In this document: piece after piece, positions 8,452 through 19,311 of the stretch
Numbering within the stretch: the first letter of the stretch is position 1
Layout of the letters: every line of letters starts with the position of its first letter
Assembly: GCF_014844095.1 (NCBI RefSeq)
Contig: NZ_CP062163.1
Location: 5,303,501 to 5,367,500, forward strand
Length of the DNA: 64,000 nucleotides
Source: Brevibacillus sp. JNUCC-41
GTDB taxonomy: Bacteria; Bacillota; Bacilli; Bacillales; DSM-1321
Reading direction: 5' to 3'
The notes under the pieces: model-generated
What the model saw: the letters and a program-made list of their open reading frames with translations, nothing else
What the model was told of the DNA's origin: nothing
Database searches by the model: none
Made by a program: the position numbers and the translations under genes

Positions 8452-10643
8452 TATTGGGCCACTTCCTCATATCCGAGGCGATTGTATATTTCCTGAAGCA
8501 CTTTCTTCGCTGCCTGTGGTATGACCGTACCAGGTCCAAAAATGGCTGTAGCCCCATTTTCCATTAGGTAATCATAATCCTGTGCAGGGATGACACCGCC
8601 TACGATCACTATTATGTCCTCACGGCCCAAGTTCTTCAGTTCCATCATAAGCTGCGGCAACAAAGTTTTATGGCCGGCAGCAAGCGAACTCATTCCGACT
8701 ACATGCACATCATTTTCCACGGCTTGGATGGCTGTTTCTTTCGGTGTTTGGAATAATGGACCGATATCGACATCATAGCCTAAATCCGCAAATCCCGTTC
8801 CTACTACTTTAGCTCCACGATCATGACCGTCCTGACCCATTTTAGCCATTAACAAACGAGGCCTTCTTCCTTCATTTTCAAGGAACTCTTCCGTCATGCG
8901 GACGACCTCCTCAATTTCCGCTTCTTTTGAGTATGCCGAGCTATATACGCCGCTGATGGAACGGATCGTTGCTTTGTGACGTCCAGCAACCTCTTCGATC
9001 GCATCGGATATTTCACCTAATGAAGCCCGTACTCTTGCAGCTTGCACAGCCAGTTCTAGAAGGTTACCTTCGCCAGTTCTGGCAGCCATGGATAGCGCTT
9101 GAAGTGCTTCATCTACCTTTGCCTGATCACGTTTCGCTTTTAATTCGCTCAAACGCTTAAGCTGACTTTCGCGAACTACCGTATTATCAATCTCCAGTAT
9201 TTCAATAGGATCCTCTTTTTTCAAACGATACTTATTGACGCCCACGATCGTTTCAACTTGAGAATCGATTTTAGCCTGACGCTTTGCAGCTGCTTCCTCG
9301 ATCCTCATTTTTGGAAGGCCGGTTTCAATAGCCTTCGCCATTCCACCCAGACCTTCGATTTCTTCTATGTGAGCCCAAGCCCGTTCGATTAATTCATTGG
9401 TGAGCGATTCTACATAGTATGAACCCGCCCATGGATCGATTACTTTTGTGATCCCGGTTTCCTCCTGCAGATATAGCTGTGTGTTACGGGCAATGCGTGC
9501 CGAGAAATCAGTTGGCAAGGCAATGGCCTCATCCAATGCGTTCGTATGCAGGGACTGTGTATGCCCAAGTGCAGCCGCATGCGCTTCAATAAGGGTCCTA
9601 GCGACATTGTTAAACGGATCCTGCTCGGAGAGGCTCCAGCCTGAGGTTTGGGAATGCGTCCTCAATGCCATCGCTTTATTATTTTTCGGTTCAAATTGTT
9701 TCATCAGTTTTGACCAAATGAAACGAGCTGCCCTCATTTTCGCCACTTCCATGAAATAGTTCATTCCTATGGCCCAGAAGAATGAAAGGCGTGGTGCAAA
9801 TTTATCGATATCAATACCTGCTTTCATTCCGGTACGTGCATACTCAAGCCCATCCGCCAACGTATAGGCAAGTTCGATATCAGCCGGCGCCCCCGCTTCT
9901 TGCAGATGATAGCCGGAGATGGAAATGGAATTGAACTTGGGCATATATTTGGATGTATACTCAAATATATCAGCTATGATTTTCATGGACATTTCCGGTG
10001 GATAGATATACGTATTCCGAACCATGTATTCCTTTAAGATGTCATTTTGAATCGTGCCTGAAAGCTTATCCTGTGTTACGCCTTGTTCTTCAGCTGTCAC
10101 GATATAAAATGCAAGAATGGGTAATACAGCACCGTTCATCGTCATTGACACGGACATCTGATCAAGCGGAATGCCGTCGAACAGGATTTTCATGTCAAGA
10201 ATGGAATCAATGGCAACTCCCGCCTTCCCCACATCACCGACAACGCGTGGATGATCGGAGTCATAACCACGGTGTGTAGCTAAATCAAAAGCAACTGAGA
10301 GCCCTTTTTGCCCCATCGCCAGATTACGCCTGTAAAAAGCATTGGATTCCTCGGCAGTCGAAAAACCTGCATACTGACGTACCGTCCAAGGACGATTGAC
10401 ATACATGGAAGGATAGGGCCCTCTTGTAAAAGGAGCGATGCCTGGCACACTCTCCATATGCTCCAAATCGCGATTATCTTCCTCAACATAAAGCGGTTTG
10501 ATTTTTATTTGTTCATTGGTTTCAAACAGAAGATCCTCCATGTTTTTTTCAACTGCTTTTTCGGCTTCCTTTTTCCAAGCTTCCACCGTACCTTTAATCT
10601 CAGACTTAGCAGGATTTATAGCAGAAAAATTCGGTCTTTTCAT
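8451..10643 (-). CDS. mutB: Methylmalonyl-CoA mutase large (catalytic) subunit
   Basis: Adenosylcobalamin enzyme that rearranges (R)-methylmalonyl-CoA to succinyl-CoA, feeding propionate carbon into the TCA cycle. Residues 1-560 form the TIM-barrel substrate domain (RGPYPSMY and [13 protein letters not shown] near 75-95). Residues about 595-730 form the B12-binding domain, with DGHDRGAKV supplying the cobalt-ligating His, then [10 protein letters not shown] and VIVGGVIP. Length 730 is typical. It follows mutA by one base. The intact DxHxxG motif marks this as the active subunit. Confidence 0.96.
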   Translation of the reverse strand: MKRPNFSAINPAKSEIKGTVEAWKKEAEKAVEKNMEDLLFETNEQIKIKPLYVEEDNRDLEHMESVPGIAPFTRGPYPSMYVNRPWTVRQYAGFSTAEESNAFYRRNLAMGQKGLSVAFDLATHRGYDSDHPRVVGDVGKAGVAIDSILDMKILFDGIPLDQMSVSMTMNGAVLPILAFYIVTAEEQGVTQDKLSGTIQNDILKEYMVRNTYIYPPEMSMKIIADIFEYTSKYMPKFNSISISGYHLQEAGAPADIELAYTLADGLEYARTGMKAGIDIDKFAPRLSFFWAIGMNYFMEVAKMRAARFIWSKLMKQFEPKNNKAMALRTHSQTSGWSLSEQDPFNNVARTLIEAHAAALGHTQSLHTNALDEAIALPTDFSARIARNTQLYLQEETGITKVIDPWAGSYYVESLTNELIERAWAHIEEIEGLGGMAKAIETGLPKMRIEEAAAKRQAKIDSQVETIVGVNKYRLKKEDPIEILEIDNTVVRESQLKRLSELKAKRDQAKVDEALQALSMAARTGEGNLLELAVQAARVRASLGEISDAIEEVAGRHKATIRSISGVYSSAYSKEAEIEEVVRMTEEFLENEGRRPRLLMAKMGQDGHDRGAKVVGTGFADLGYDVDIGPLFQTPKETAIQAVENDVHVVGMSSLAAGHKTLLPQLMMELKNLGREDIIVIVGGVIPAQDYDYLMENGATAIFGPGTVIPQAAKKVLQEIYNRLGYEEVAQ

Positions 10644-10644
10644 T

Positions 10645-12555
10645 TTAGTTCACCCCAAGATTCTGCAATAATTCCGATAAAATGGATATTGCATTTGTTT
10701 TAACATGGACAAAATCTTTGACTCCGGCTTCAATTAGTGTAATCTCCAATTCTTCTTTTTGCTTGCCGGCACAATAAATAGTGATTTCAGGGAATTGCTT
10801 TTTAATTTCTTTAATGGCGGCTGGTGCGAATTCCGAATAGTCAGCATCACTGCCGCAAACACAATAGATAGGGAGCTTGGTCGCAGCTACATAATTGACT
10901 GCTTCCTCCACGGTTTGACACCCCTTACTGCCGTTCGTTTCAATACCACCTGCTGCAGCAAGACTTTTAACGAAATCTGCACGAGGTTTAAAGGATTTGA
11001 GATTTTTCAAATTAATCAAACCAATAGTTGGAGCCGTTCCATTTATTTCTTTATACTTTTCACTGCGTAGTCTTAACTGTTCGAACTGAATGGATACCCG
11101 ATTCAAGTCAAGTGGGGTAATGCCCACCGGCTTCTCAACGTTCATATATGACACATGGTTATTCCGTGTCGGGGTTTTAATCTTATCAGCTGGATTCGGA
11201 TAAACATTCGTTCCGATGATGCTTTCTTTTCTGAAAGCCGCATTTTGGACTCTTCCTTGGTAAACTTCAGCTATTTCTTTTTGAAGGGTTCCTTGTTTAA
11301 TTAGCTCAAGTATTCCTCCAGCTGCATCGATTTCAAGGAATTTCGCCCAAGCCTTTTCAGCCAATTCATCCGTTAGTTGCTCAACATACCATGAACCGCC
11401 AGCAGGATCGACCACTGTTGTTATATTTGTTTCTTCTTTTAAAATCAAGTGAGTGTTACGGGCAATTCTTTCTGAAAAATCATCGGTTTCACCAGTTGCA
11501 TGTGTGAATGGATGAATTTGAAGGTATTGAATGCCTCCAATAGCTGCAGCGAAAGCCTGATTTGTGGTCCGAAGAATATTGACATGCTGATCATATAGCG
11601 TTTCTGTCAACTCGGAAGTAACGGCATGTATCTCCATTTTAAAATGATCCGATGCCGTTTCGAAAGCTTCTGCAAGTCCTGCCCAAAGCCTTCTGGCAGC
11701 CCGCAGTTTAGCGATGGACATGAAGTAATTTGAATCCAAAGCAAAAGAGAATACTATTTTTTCGGAAACAGAAGCAATGGAAAGCCCTTGTTTTTGACCT
11801 TCCAATAGATATTGGACGGCAGCCGCTAAACCATAAGCTATTTCTTGTACGGCATTAGCTCCCCCATTATGGTAGACTGCCGTATTAATCAAAACTGTTT
11901 TTAAATCCCTGCCTACACTCTGATAATCTTGGATCGTCTTCAGCCAGTCTGCAAAATAGTTATCCGTATCTTCTGGCAGCTTACCGCAAATGAGCCATTC
12001 TGCAATGGGATCTTCAGCAATAACGCCTGTCAATTGGGTATTTTGTGCTTCGGCTACCGCCTTGAATTGAGGGAATAATCCTTTTTGTTTCCCCTTTAGG
12101 TCAATGAAAACCGGAATTCCTTTTAACGGGATATCCTTAAATAATTTTTCTGCCCTTGCGCCCTCTGCAAGCAATCGTGCAGGGTATGCCACGACATTTT
12201 GACCGCGTTTGAATGAAGCCTTCATCTTTTCATTTGCTTCTTCAGCCGTGATACCGCTTACAGGTTGAACGACAAGCCAAGGTTTTTCGTGATATCCCGT
12301 TGGGGAAGTTCCTCGGGTGAAAGGGAAAAATCCTGGTAATTCAGCTTCTTTTTCCGTTGAATTCTCCGTTTCTGTATAGAGCGGTGATAAAGTGATGCCC
12401 TCATATGTATTCGTTTTTAATTTTTCTACACTTTTCCCTTTTAAACTTGTTTCCGCAGCTTCTTTCCACTCTTCAAAAGAAGGCTTAGGAAAGGTTATGT
12501 TTTTTACATCTTTCAGTTCCATCTGTAATCGCTTTCTTATCTTCTGCCGCATCAT
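10645..12555 (-). CDS. mutA: Methylmalonyl-CoA mutase small subunit
   Basis: Non-catalytic partner of MutB in the heterodimeric mutase. It has the same TIM-barrel layout ([16 protein letters not shown] near 75, [14 protein letters not shown] near 365). Its C-terminal B12-like domain has lost the DxHxxG cobalt ligand: the matching stretch reads [15 protein letters not shown]. The ATGATG start at 12555 follows AAAGGA with a nine-base spacer; a later ATG (MELKDV) lacks a site. 636 residues. It opens the mutA-mutB-meaB operon, next to but distinct from the bkd operon. Confidence 0.94.
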   Translation of the reverse strand: MMRQKIRKRLQMELKDVKNITFPKPSFEEWKEAAETSLKGKSVEKLKTNTYEGITLSPLYTETENSTEKEAELPGFFPFTRGTSPTGYHEKPWLVVQPVSGITAEEANEKMKASFKRGQNVVAYPARLLAEGARAEKLFKDIPLKGIPVFIDLKGKQKGLFPQFKAVAEAQNTQLTGVIAEDPIAEWLICGKLPEDTDNYFADWLKTIQDYQSVGRDLKTVLINTAVYHNGGANAVQEIAYGLAAAVQYLLEGQKQGLSIASVSEKIVFSFALDSNYFMSIAKLRAARRLWAGLAEAFETASDHFKMEIHAVTSELTETLYDQHVNILRTTNQAFAAAIGGIQYLQIHPFTHATGETDDFSERIARNTHLILKEETNITTVVDPAGGSWYVEQLTDELAEKAWAKFLEIDAAGGILELIKQGTLQKEIAEVYQGRVQNAAFRKESIIGTNVYPNPADKIKTPTRNNHVSYMNVEKPVGITPLDLNRVSIQFEQLRLRSEKYKEINGTAPTIGLINLKNLKSFKPRADFVKSLAAAGGIETNGSKGCQTVEEAVNYVAATKLPIYCVCGSDADYSEFAPAAIKEIKKQFPEITIYCAGKQKEELEITLIEAGVKDFVHVKTNAISILSELLQNLGVN

Positions 12556-12578
12556 AAGCCCTGTCCTTTCATTGGGAG

Positions 12579-12596
12579 AACGAACGCTCAGTCAGT
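12579..12596 (-). promoter_or_regulatory. Candidate TetR-type operator in the mutA leader
   Basis: The minus strand reads ACTGACTGAGCGTTCGTT, an imperfect inverted repeat resembling TetR-family acyl-CoA regulator sites (ACnnACnnnnGTnnGT). It lies between the start codon and a TATAAT at 12636-12641. No clear -35 precedes that -10. Confidence 0.35.
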
Positions 12597-12933
12597 TTTG
12601 GATAAGAAAACCACCCTCCCGTCAATTTGTTCTGGATTATACTACATTCTACCATAATTTTCTTTAAATTTAAGAAAATAGAAATTAGAAAATCGGTTAT
12701 TAGGAAAAACACTAGCCTGTTTCACCTTTTTTAAATCAAGTACAGCCGCTGACCTGTATTAGAACAGCCCTTAATAAAATAATAGCAAAAATAAAATTTT
12801 TGTCGATGTTTTTCTACGGAAAAGAGAAATGACAAGGTCTGAACTTTGGCGAATCAATAGCTGCTGGATTAAAAGATGGTCAGGAACCCCCCTCGTCACC
12901 ATAGTCATTGTTTCTATCATTTTTTTAAAAAAA

Positions 12934-13054
12934 GGTGATTGGAATGGGTGTGCAAGACTCCAGCAGGAATGGCGCGTCCAAGGAGAGACCCCATAGGCGC
13001 CAAGATTGCCGAGGGCAACCCGCCCGGGAAATCGAGTGCGGAGTTCCAATTAAC
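12934..13054 (-). repeat. Dispersed intergenic repeat, copy B (degenerate, inverted)
   Basis: Read on the minus strand it matches copy A in order: an AATTGGAAC-like left part, CGAT/CGCTTTCCGC-like and GGGCGGG blocks, GGCGCC, GGGGTCTC, GCTGGAGTC and CCAATCACC at the end. Many substitutions have accumulated. It fills part of the 590-bp gap between mutA and bkdB. The rest of the gap (12660-12930) holds only A+T-rich sequence in which I see nothing definite. Confidence 0.65.
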
Positions 13055-13070
13055 ATGAAAATTGTACCAA

Positions 13071-13121
13071 TCAAAAAAAAACTGTAGGCAAACCCGATTT
13101 TCATCGAGTTTGCCTACAGTC
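13071..13121 (-). terminator. Terminator of the bkd operon
   Basis: Stem CTGTAGGCAAAC/GTTTGCCTACAG (13082-13120) followed on the minus strand by a run of nine U residues. It lies 28 bp after the bkdB stop. Confidence 0.92.
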
Positions 13122-13148
13122 TGAAGGTACAACTTTCCGGTCATCCTT

Positions 13149-14435
13149 TTAGTATATGGAAGTGTTATCTTTGGAAATCTTTTCGATGATTTCTTTAACC
13201 CTTGCAAGGAATCGTCCGCATACCAGTCCGTCCAAAACACGATGATCAAGTGATAAACAGAGATTCACCATATCTCGTACTGCAATCATATCATTTATGA
13301 CCACTGGACGTTTTACAATCGTTTCAACTTGTAAAATGGCCGCCTGTGGATAATTGATGATTCCCATGGACTGGACAGAACCGAATGAGCCAGTGTTATT
13401 AACAGTGAACGTACCACCTTGCATATCCTCCGCTTTTAACTTACCCGCCTTCACTTTGAATGCAAGTTCCTGTATCTCCCTTGCTATACCTTTGATTGAT
13501 TTTTCATCGGCATTTCTAATGACCGGTACAAATAAGGCATCTTCGGTTGCAACGGCTATGGATATATTGATTTCTTTCTTTTGTATGATATTTTCGCCTG
13601 CCCACATCGAATTGAGCTCTGGAAATTCCGTAAGAGCTTGAGCAACCGCTTTGACGAAAAAGGCAAAGTACGTTAAATTATAACCTTCTTTTTGTTTAAA
13701 CTCGGATTTAAGATTATCACGCAACTTCACCATATTGCTTGCATCAACTTCCACCATCGTCCAAGCATGCGGAATTTCGTGCTTACTTTTCAACATATTG
13801 GATGCAATTGCCTTACGGATGCCGGTAACAGGTATTTCCTTGTCCCCAGCCGCAGTCGGCATGTTTGGTACTGGACTGGTTTGACGATTAACTTGAGGTG
13901 CGTTCTCTACAGGAGACGAATCGGATATTGCGGAAGGCTCATCCGCCTTAGGAAGATTCCCTGATTCAACAAGTTTCAGTAAATCTTTACGGGTGATCCG
14001 TCCCTCATTCCCCGTTCCTTTAACTTTTGAAAGATCGATTCCATGCTCCTGGGAAAGTTTTAACACAGCTGGCGAATAGCGAGCTTTCCTTGATGGTTCG
14101 GCCGACGCTTGCTGCACATCTCTTATAGCAGGTGCATCAACAATTTCCTCACTATGAGAAACTTGCCCAGCATTTCCGTTATCCGTCTTTGCCGCTTCAA
14201 CTTCAATCGAGCAAATGACTTCCCCGACTGCCAATGTTTGATTCTCATCCGCTTTCAATTCCTTGATGATGCCGGTGAAGGAAGAAGGAACCTCAGCATT
14301 TACTTTATCCGTCATCACTTCAGCTAGCGGGTCGTATTTCGTGACATGATCCCCGGGCTTCACAAGCCATTTACTGATGGTCCCCTCTGTGACACTTTCG
14401 CCTAATTGAGGCATCTTCATTAATTCCATAGCCAT
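13149..14435 (-). CDS. bkdB: Branched-chain 2-oxoacid dehydrogenase E2 (dihydrolipoyl acyltransferase)
   Basis: Core subunit of the complex that transfers branched acyl groups from E1 to CoA. The lipoyl domain is at residues 1-76, with the modified Lys in TDKVNAE near 42. An Ala/Pro/Ser-rich linker follows, then the E3/E1-binding domain near 120-155 (YSPAVLKLSQEHGID), a second linker, and the catalytic domain ending in the DHRVLDG active-site His motif near 390. The frame opens at 14462, but AAGGAGGAACGAATT places the start at ATG 14435 (428 residues). Last gene of the operon. Lipoylation links it to lipM at 54.4 kb. Confidence 0.94.
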   Translation of the reverse strand: MAMELMKMPQLGESVTEGTISKWLVKPGDHVTKYDPLAEVMTDKVNAEVPSSFTGIIKELKADENQTLAVGEVICSIEVEAAKTDNGNAGQVSHSEEIVDAPAIRDVQQASAEPSRKARYSPAVLKLSQEHGIDLSKVKGTGNEGRITRKDLLKLVESGNLPKADEPSAISDSSPVENAPQVNRQTSPVPNMPTAAGDKEIPVTGIRKAIASNMLKSKHEIPHAWTMVEVDASNMVKLRDNLKSEFKQKEGYNLTYFAFFVKAVAQALTEFPELNSMWAGENIIQKKEINISIAVATEDALFVPVIRNADEKSIKGIAREIQELAFKVKAGKLKAEDMQGGTFTVNNTGSFGSVQSMGIINYPQAAILQVETIVKRPVVINDMIAVRDMVNLCLSLDHRVLDGLVCGRFLARVKEIIEKISKDNTSIY

Positions 14436-14461
14436 AATTCGTTCCTCCTTCTTAACAGTCA

Positions 14462-15445
14462 TTAATACTCGGCCAATTCCCTCATTGCTTTTTCCACTTT
14501 ATCAGGATTGACCATAAATTGTTTTTCCATCGTAGGCGCATAAGGCATGGCAGGTACATCAGGTCCGGCCAACCGTTTTACAGGGGCATCCAAATCAAAA
14601 AGGCAATGCTCGGCAATGATGGCTGCAACCTCACTCATGATGCTTCCTTCTTTATTATCTTCCGTAACCAGTAATACTTTCCCCGTTTTAGAAGCTGCTT
14701 CTATGATAGCATCCTTATCCAAAGGGTAGACCGTACGCAAGTCAAGAACATGTGCAGAAATTCCATCTGCAGCTAATTTTTCTGCTGCCTGAAGGGCAAA
14801 ATGTACACAAAGGCCATAGGAGATGACAGTAATGTCTTCCCCTTCCCTTTTCACATCCGCCTTACCGATGGGAAGGACATAATCTTCAGTCGGTACCTCA
14901 CCCTTGATCAAGCGGTATGCGCGTTTATGTTCAAAGAAAAGCACTGGGTCTTCATCGCGAATGGCAGCTTTAAGCAACCCCTTTACATCATACGGAGTGG
15001 AAGGCATCACAATTTTCAAGCCCGGCTGATTGGCAAAAATCGCTTCAACCGATTGTGAATGATAAAGAGCTCCATGAATTCCTCCTCCATACGGAGCACG
15101 GATTACCATAGGACAGCTCCAGTCATTATTAGAACGGTATCTAATTTTGGCTGCCTCTGAAACTATTTGGTTAATGGCAGGCATGATGAAATCAGCAAAT
15201 TGCATCTCAGCTATCGGGCGCAGCCCATACATGGCGGCTCCAATTCCCACTCCTGCAATTGCAGATTCAGCGAGCGGAGTATCGATGACTCTTGCTTCAC
15301 CGAATTGGTCGTACAAACCATTAGTGGCTTTAAAGACCCCACCTTTTTTTCCTACATCCTCTCCCAATACGAATACACGGGAATCGCGTTCCATCTCTTC
15401 CCTCATTGCCATTGTCACGGCATCTATATAAGAAATCACTGGCAT
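14462..15445 (-). CDS. bkdAB: Branched-chain 2-oxoacid dehydrogenase E1 beta
   Basis: Beta half of the thiamine-diphosphate E1 that decarboxylates 2-oxoisovalerate, 2-oxo-3-methylvalerate and 2-oxoisocaproate. 327 residues with the transketolase pyrimidine domain first (EDVGKKGGVFKATNGL near 30, DTPLAESAIAGVGIGAA near 55) and the transketolase C-domain after residue 195 (HVLDLRTVYPLD). AAGGGGG supplies the ribosome binding site. It follows bkdAA by 12 bp. Confidence 0.95.
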   Translation of the reverse strand: MPVISYIDAVTMAMREEMERDSRVFVLGEDVGKKGGVFKATNGLYDQFGEARVIDTPLAESAIAGVGIGAAMYGLRPIAEMQFADFIMPAINQIVSEAAKIRYRSNNDWSCPMVIRAPYGGGIHGALYHSQSVEAIFANQPGLKIVMPSTPYDVKGLLKAAIRDEDPVLFFEHKRAYRLIKGEVPTEDYVLPIGKADVKREGEDITVISYGLCVHFALQAAEKLAADGISAHVLDLRTVYPLDKDAIIEAASKTGKVLLVTEDNKEGSIMSEVAAIIAEHCLFDLDAPVKRLAGPDVPAMPYAPTMEKQFMVNPDKVEKAMRELAEY

Positions 15446-15457
15446 TCTATTACCCCC

Positions 15458-16456
15458 TTACTTTTGTGCATACACATGATTCATAGCACTTTCAGCCTTC
15501 GGATATGGAGCATTTTCAGCATAATCGGTTGCTTCATTTACTATCTTCATGACTTCATCATTCATTTGTTTCTCAAGGCCATCATCCATGATTCCCACTT
15601 CTTTTAAATACGCTCCAAATGTCATAATCGAATCCTTCGTTTTGGCTTCGGCCACTTCGTCCGCAGTCCGGTAGCTTCGGTCATCATCATCACTTGAATG
15701 AGGCGTGAGCCTGTATGAAACGGTTTCTACAAGTGTAGGGCCTTCTCCCCTTCGTGCACGGTCAGCCGCTTCTTTCACCGCTGCATACACTTCCAATGGA
15801 TCATTGCCATCCACCGTTATTCCAGGCATCCCATAGCCAATCGCCCTGTCGGAAACATTTTCACACGATAGCTGTTTCTCAATAGGAACGGAAATCGCAT
15901 ATTTATTATTTTCACACATGAAAATGACCGGTAGCTTGTGCACACCTGCAAAGTTGGCACCTTCATGAAAATCGCCCTGATTGGATGAACCTTCCCCAAA
16001 CGTTACGAATGTCACCAAATCCTTACCTTCCATCTTCCCTGCAAGTGCAATTCCAACAGCATGCGGGACCTGTGTCGTTACAGGCGATGAACCAGTGACG
16101 ATCCTATTTTTCTTTTGACCAAAATGACCAGGCATTTGGCGCCCGCCGGAATTGGGATCTTCCTCTTTCGCGAAACCTGAAAGCATCAAGTCTTTTGCGG
16201 TCATTCCGAAGGTAAGAACTACACCGACATCCCGATAATAAGGCAGTACATAATCCTTTTGCCGATCCAGCGCAAACGCAGCCCCAACCTGTGCAGCTTC
16301 TTGCCCCTGGCAGGAAATCACGAAGGGAATTTTCCCGGATCGGTTTAAAAGCCACATGCGCTCATCAATTCTGCGGGACAAAAGCATTGTCCGATACATA
16401 TCTAAAACCGTTTCCTCATTTAAGCCTAATTGTTCATGACGTTTTTCTACCATCAT
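15458..16456 (-). CDS. bkdAA: Branched-chain 2-oxoacid dehydrogenase E1 alpha
   Basis: Alpha half of E1. The thiamine-diphosphate motif runs from GEGSSNQGDFHEG to CENNKYAISVP (about residues 153-187). Substrate-site residues are typical of 2-oxoisovalerate rather than pyruvate enzymes (RQMPGHFG near 108, LTPHSSDDDD near 250). 332 residues. AGGAGG precedes ATGATG at 16456. Its products prime branched-chain fatty acid synthesis as well as catabolism. Confidence 0.95.
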   Translation of the reverse strand: MMVEKRHEQLGLNEETVLDMYRTMLLSRRIDERMWLLNRSGKIPFVISCQGQEAAQVGAAFALDRQKDYVLPYYRDVGVVLTFGMTAKDLMLSGFAKEEDPNSGGRQMPGHFGQKKNRIVTGSSPVTTQVPHAVGIALAGKMEGKDLVTFVTFGEGSSNQGDFHEGANFAGVHKLPVIFMCENNKYAISVPIEKQLSCENVSDRAIGYGMPGITVDGNDPLEVYAAVKEAADRARRGEGPTLVETVSYRLTPHSSDDDDRSYRTADEVAEAKTKDSIMTFGAYLKEVGIMDDGLEKQMNDEVMKIVNEATDYAENAPYPKAESAMNHVYAQK

Positions 16457-16477
16457 AAAACCTCCTGACCTTATTCT

Positions 16478-17899
16478 TTATGAATGAATGGCACGTCCAT
16501 CGACAGCAAGGGCCGCCTCTCCGATTGCTTCAGAAAGACTTGGGTGCGGATGAATTGTCTTGCCTATTTCCCAAGGTGTCGCATCAAGCACTTTTGCAAG
16601 TCCGGCTTCTGAAATCATATCCGTAACATGTGGTCCGATCATATGAACGCCCAGTATATCATCCGTTCTCTTATCGGCGATGATTTTCACAAAGCCATCC
16701 GCTTCCCCGAATACAAGGGCCTTACCAACTGCACGGAATGGGAATTTCCCAATTTTAAGGTCATAGCCTTCTTTGTTTGCCTGTTCTTCCGTCAAACCGA
16801 CACTTGCAGCTTCAGGGCTTGAATACACACATTTTGAAATGAGCGAATAATCCAGCCGTTCCGGTTTTTGGCCTGCGATATGTTCAACGGCCGTAATACC
16901 TTCATGGGAAGCAACGTGAGCCAACTGGAGACCGCCAATACAATCACCGATTGCATAGATATGTGATTCCTTCGTTTGGAAGAAGTCATTGGTTTCAATA
17001 AAGCCTTTTTCTTTCACAATTTCCGTATTTTCAAGGCCGATTCCTTCAACATTAGCTGATCTGCCTACGGAAACCAGCATTTTTTCAGCTGTGAACTCCT
17101 CCACCGAACCCTTGACTTCTGCAGAAATGGTAACTGAATCATCCGTTTTCAGGGTTTCAGGCATAACCTTCGCACCTGTAACGAATTTGACGCCTTTTTT
17201 CTTTAAGAGACGAAGCATTTCACTAGAAATATCATGGTCCTCAGTCGGGATGATTCTATCTGCATATTCCAGTACTGTCACTTCCACACCGAAATCATTG
17301 AGCATCGAAGCCCATTCAATGCCGATGACTCCACCGCCTACAATAATCATTGATTTTGGCAGGCTCTCAAGCTTTAGAGCTTCATCCGATGTAAGCACCA
17401 ATTCCCCATCAATCGCTAAACCGGGCAGTGTCTTCGGACGCGAACCGGTAGCAATGATGACATTCTGAGGAATGAGCATTTCATTTTCACTGCCATTATT
17501 CATTTCCACGGAAATTGTCCCAGGCATCGGTGAAAATATAGAAGGACCAAGTATACGCCCTAACCCTTCATAAACCGTTATCTTTCCTTGTTTCATCAAG
17601 TGCTGAACACCTTTATAGAGTTGATCGACCACTTTATTCTTTCTTTCCTGCACCTTAAGGAAGTCTACCTTTACATCCCCGGTAACTATACCGAATTCCT
17701 CACTTTTCACTGCAGTCTGATAAACTTCCGCACTCCTTAAAAGTGCTTTCGAAGGGATACAGCCTTTATGTAGACACGTTCCGCCGAGCTTGCCTTTCTC
17801 CACGACAGCCGTTTTCAATCCTAATTGAGCAGCCCTTATTGCCGCCACATACCCGCCAGTTCCTCCTCCGAGGATAACGAGGTCAAAATCTTCAGCCAA
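16478..17899 (-). CDS. lpdV: Dihydrolipoyl dehydrogenase of the Bkd complex (E3)
   Basis: FAD flavoprotein that reoxidises E2 lipoyl groups with NAD+. FAD fingerprint GGGTGGYVAAIRAA near residue 10, redox disulfide in GGTCLHKGCIPSK near 40, NAD fingerprint GGGVIGIEWAS near 180, and C-terminal HPHPSLSE with the catalytic His-Glu pair. A GTG at 17905 is too close to GGAGGA; TTG at 17899 has eight-base spacing and gives the start MAEDFDLVILGGG, as expected for the family (473 residues). In this genome it follows bcd directly; ptb and buk do not intervene. Confidence 0.95.
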   Translation of the reverse strand: MAEDFDLVILGGGTGGYVAAIRAAQLGLKTAVVEKGKLGGTCLHKGCIPSKALLRSAEVYQTAVKSEEFGIVTGDVKVDFLKVQERKNKVVDQLYKGVQHLMKQGKITVYEGLGRILGPSIFSPMPGTISVEMNNGSENEMLIPQNVIIATGSRPKTLPGLAIDGELVLTSDEALKLESLPKSMIIVGGGVIGIEWASMLNDFGVEVTVLEYADRIIPTEDHDISSEMLRLLKKKGVKFVTGAKVMPETLKTDDSVTISAEVKGSVEEFTAEKMLVSVGRSANVEGIGLENTEIVKEKGFIETNDFFQTKESHIYAIGDCIGGLQLAHVASHEGITAVEHIAGQKPERLDYSLISKCVYSSPEAASVGLTEEQANKEGYDLKIGKFPFRAVGKALVFGEADGFVKIIADKRTDDILGVHMIGPHVTDMISEAGLAKVLDATPWEIGKTIHPHPSLSEAIGEAALAVDGRAIHS

Positions 17900-17975
17900 A
17901 ACCACTCCTCCTCACAAATACATACTATTTAATCACCATTTTTACTTGGCATATGTTTATTACGTTATCCATGTT

Positions 17976-18012
17976 GAAAATTCCTGTGTTTAATTAAAAA
18001 AACACAGGAATC
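17976..18012 (-). terminator. Hairpin between bcd and lpdV (attenuator or processing site)
   Basis: 12-bp stem ATTCCTGTGTTT/AAACACAGGAAT (17980-18011) with an A+T-only loop, followed on the minus strand by UUUUC. Strong stem but short U tract. It lies 21 bp past the bcd stop, inside the operon. Confidence 0.55.
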
Positions 18013-18032
18013 TATATCTTGTGAAACTACAA

Positions 18033-19130
18033 TCATTTTCTTCCATTCAAGATATGTTTTTCATTTTGCAAGAATTGGCTCCTTGAATTCCTCATGCGAG
18101 CAATTCGCTCCTCTGCCATCCTATCCGCTGCTTTATATGTTGGGATTTGATCGCGTTTTGCAATCTCGATGACTCTTTCAATTGTATCATAAACCGTTTC
18201 CACTTTCTTAAGGGCTCTTTCCCGATTATATCCTAAAAGCTCATCGGCCACGTTTATGACTCCACCTGCATTAATTACATAATCAGGTGCATATATAATA
18301 CCTTTTTCATGAATTTGATCGCCATGAACAGGTTCCTTTAATTGATTATTGGCCGCACCAGCAATGACCTTCGCCTTGATTTGATTGATTGTATGATCAT
18401 TTATGACAGCCCCTAATGCACAAGGTGCATAGATATCACAGTCGACTCCATAAATTTCGTCAGGATCAACTGCATTCGCCCCAAAGGATTCAACCGCACG
18501 GGCCACGCTTTCTTTATTGATATCCGTAACGATCAGCTGGGCGCCCTCCTCATGAAGGTGACGGCATAAGTTATAAGAAACATTCCCTACGCCTTGGACC
18601 GCAATCACCCTGCCTTCTAAAGAATCAGTTCCGAATGCCTCTTTCGCAGCAGCTTTCATACCGCGATATACCCCATAGGCAGTTACAGGGGAAGGATTCC
18701 CCGAAGAACCGAATGCAGGGGAAATCCCAGTGACAAAATCCGTCTCCTCATGAATGAGATCCATATCCTCAACCGTTGTACCTACATCTTCCGCCGTTAT
18801 ATATCGCCCATTCAGCCCTTGTATATACCTTCCGAAGGCACGGAACATTTCTTCATTTTTATCCTTACGGGGATCGCCGATGATGACAGTTTTTCCTCCG
18901 CCTAAATTCAAGCCGGCAGCTGCGTTCTTATATGTCATTCCTCTTGAAAGCCTTAAGGCATCTTCAATGGCATCTTCTTCAGATGCATACGTCCACATCC
19001 TTGTGCCTCCAAGCGCAGGCCCTAACGTCGTATCATGAATGGCAATAATCGCTTTCAAACCCGATTGTTTATCCTGACAGAATAACAATTGCTCGTAATC
19101 ATACTTTTCAAGATATTTAAAAATTTCCAT
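18033..19130 (-). CDS. bcd: Leucine dehydrogenase
   Basis: NAD-dependent oxidative deamination of leucine, valine and isoleucine to the 2-oxoacids used by the Bkd complex. Glu/Leu/Phe/Val dehydrogenase family: the catalytic Lys lies in the [15 protein letters not shown] segment near residue 80, and a Rossmann motif [12 protein letters not shown] is near 182. 365 residues, normal length. AGGGAGG precedes the ATG. It is the first gene after the sigma-54 promoter at 19294-19311, so it leads the bkd operon here. Confidence 0.95.
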   Translation of the reverse strand: MEIFKYLEKYDYEQLLFCQDKQSGLKAIIAIHDTTLGPALGGTRMWTYASEEDAIEDALRLSRGMTYKNAAAGLNLGGGKTVIIGDPRKDKNEEMFRAFGRYIQGLNGRYITAEDVGTTVEDMDLIHEETDFVTGISPAFGSSGNPSPVTAYGVYRGMKAAAKEAFGTDSLEGRVIAVQGVGNVSYNLCRHLHEEGAQLIVTDINKESVARAVESFGANAVDPDEIYGVDCDIYAPCALGAVINDHTINQIKAKVIAGAANNQLKEPVHGDQIHEKGIIYAPDYVINAGGVINVADELLGYNRERALKKVETVYDTIERVIEIAKRDQIPTYKAADRMAEERIARMRNSRSQFLQNEKHILNGRK

Positions 19131-19293
19131 AAAGGAATCCTCCCTAGATGTTTTAATTCATATCAGATATGAGAACACTGAATTACTCCTCATTCTTACT
19201 TGTTACTACGTTCATTTAAAATAAAATCCGCTACTAGCATGATATTTTCCCAATGGGTAATGGTTCCCGTGAATGAACCATTCACTTTTAAAT

Positions 19294-19311
19294 ATGCAAA
19301 TAACATGCCAA
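19294..19311 (-). promoter_or_regulatory. Sigma-54 (-24/-12) promoter of the bkd operon
   Basis: The minus strand reads TTGGCATG-TTAT-TTGCAT, with invariant GG and GC dinucleotides at the correct spacing (TTGGCA 19306-19311, TTGCAT 19294-19299). It is about 165 bp upstream of bcd and just downstream of bkdR, which encodes the matching AAA+ activator. Confidence 0.88.

Noticed and set aside
10645..12555. mutA as a pseudogene because the cobalamin motif is missing
   Set aside because: The small subunit of this mutase normally lacks the cobalt ligand, and the frame is intact and coupled to mutB.
12771..13049. 92-codon minus-strand frame before bkdB
   Set aside because: It is created by the G+C-rich repeat copy B; composition and start signals do not support a gene.
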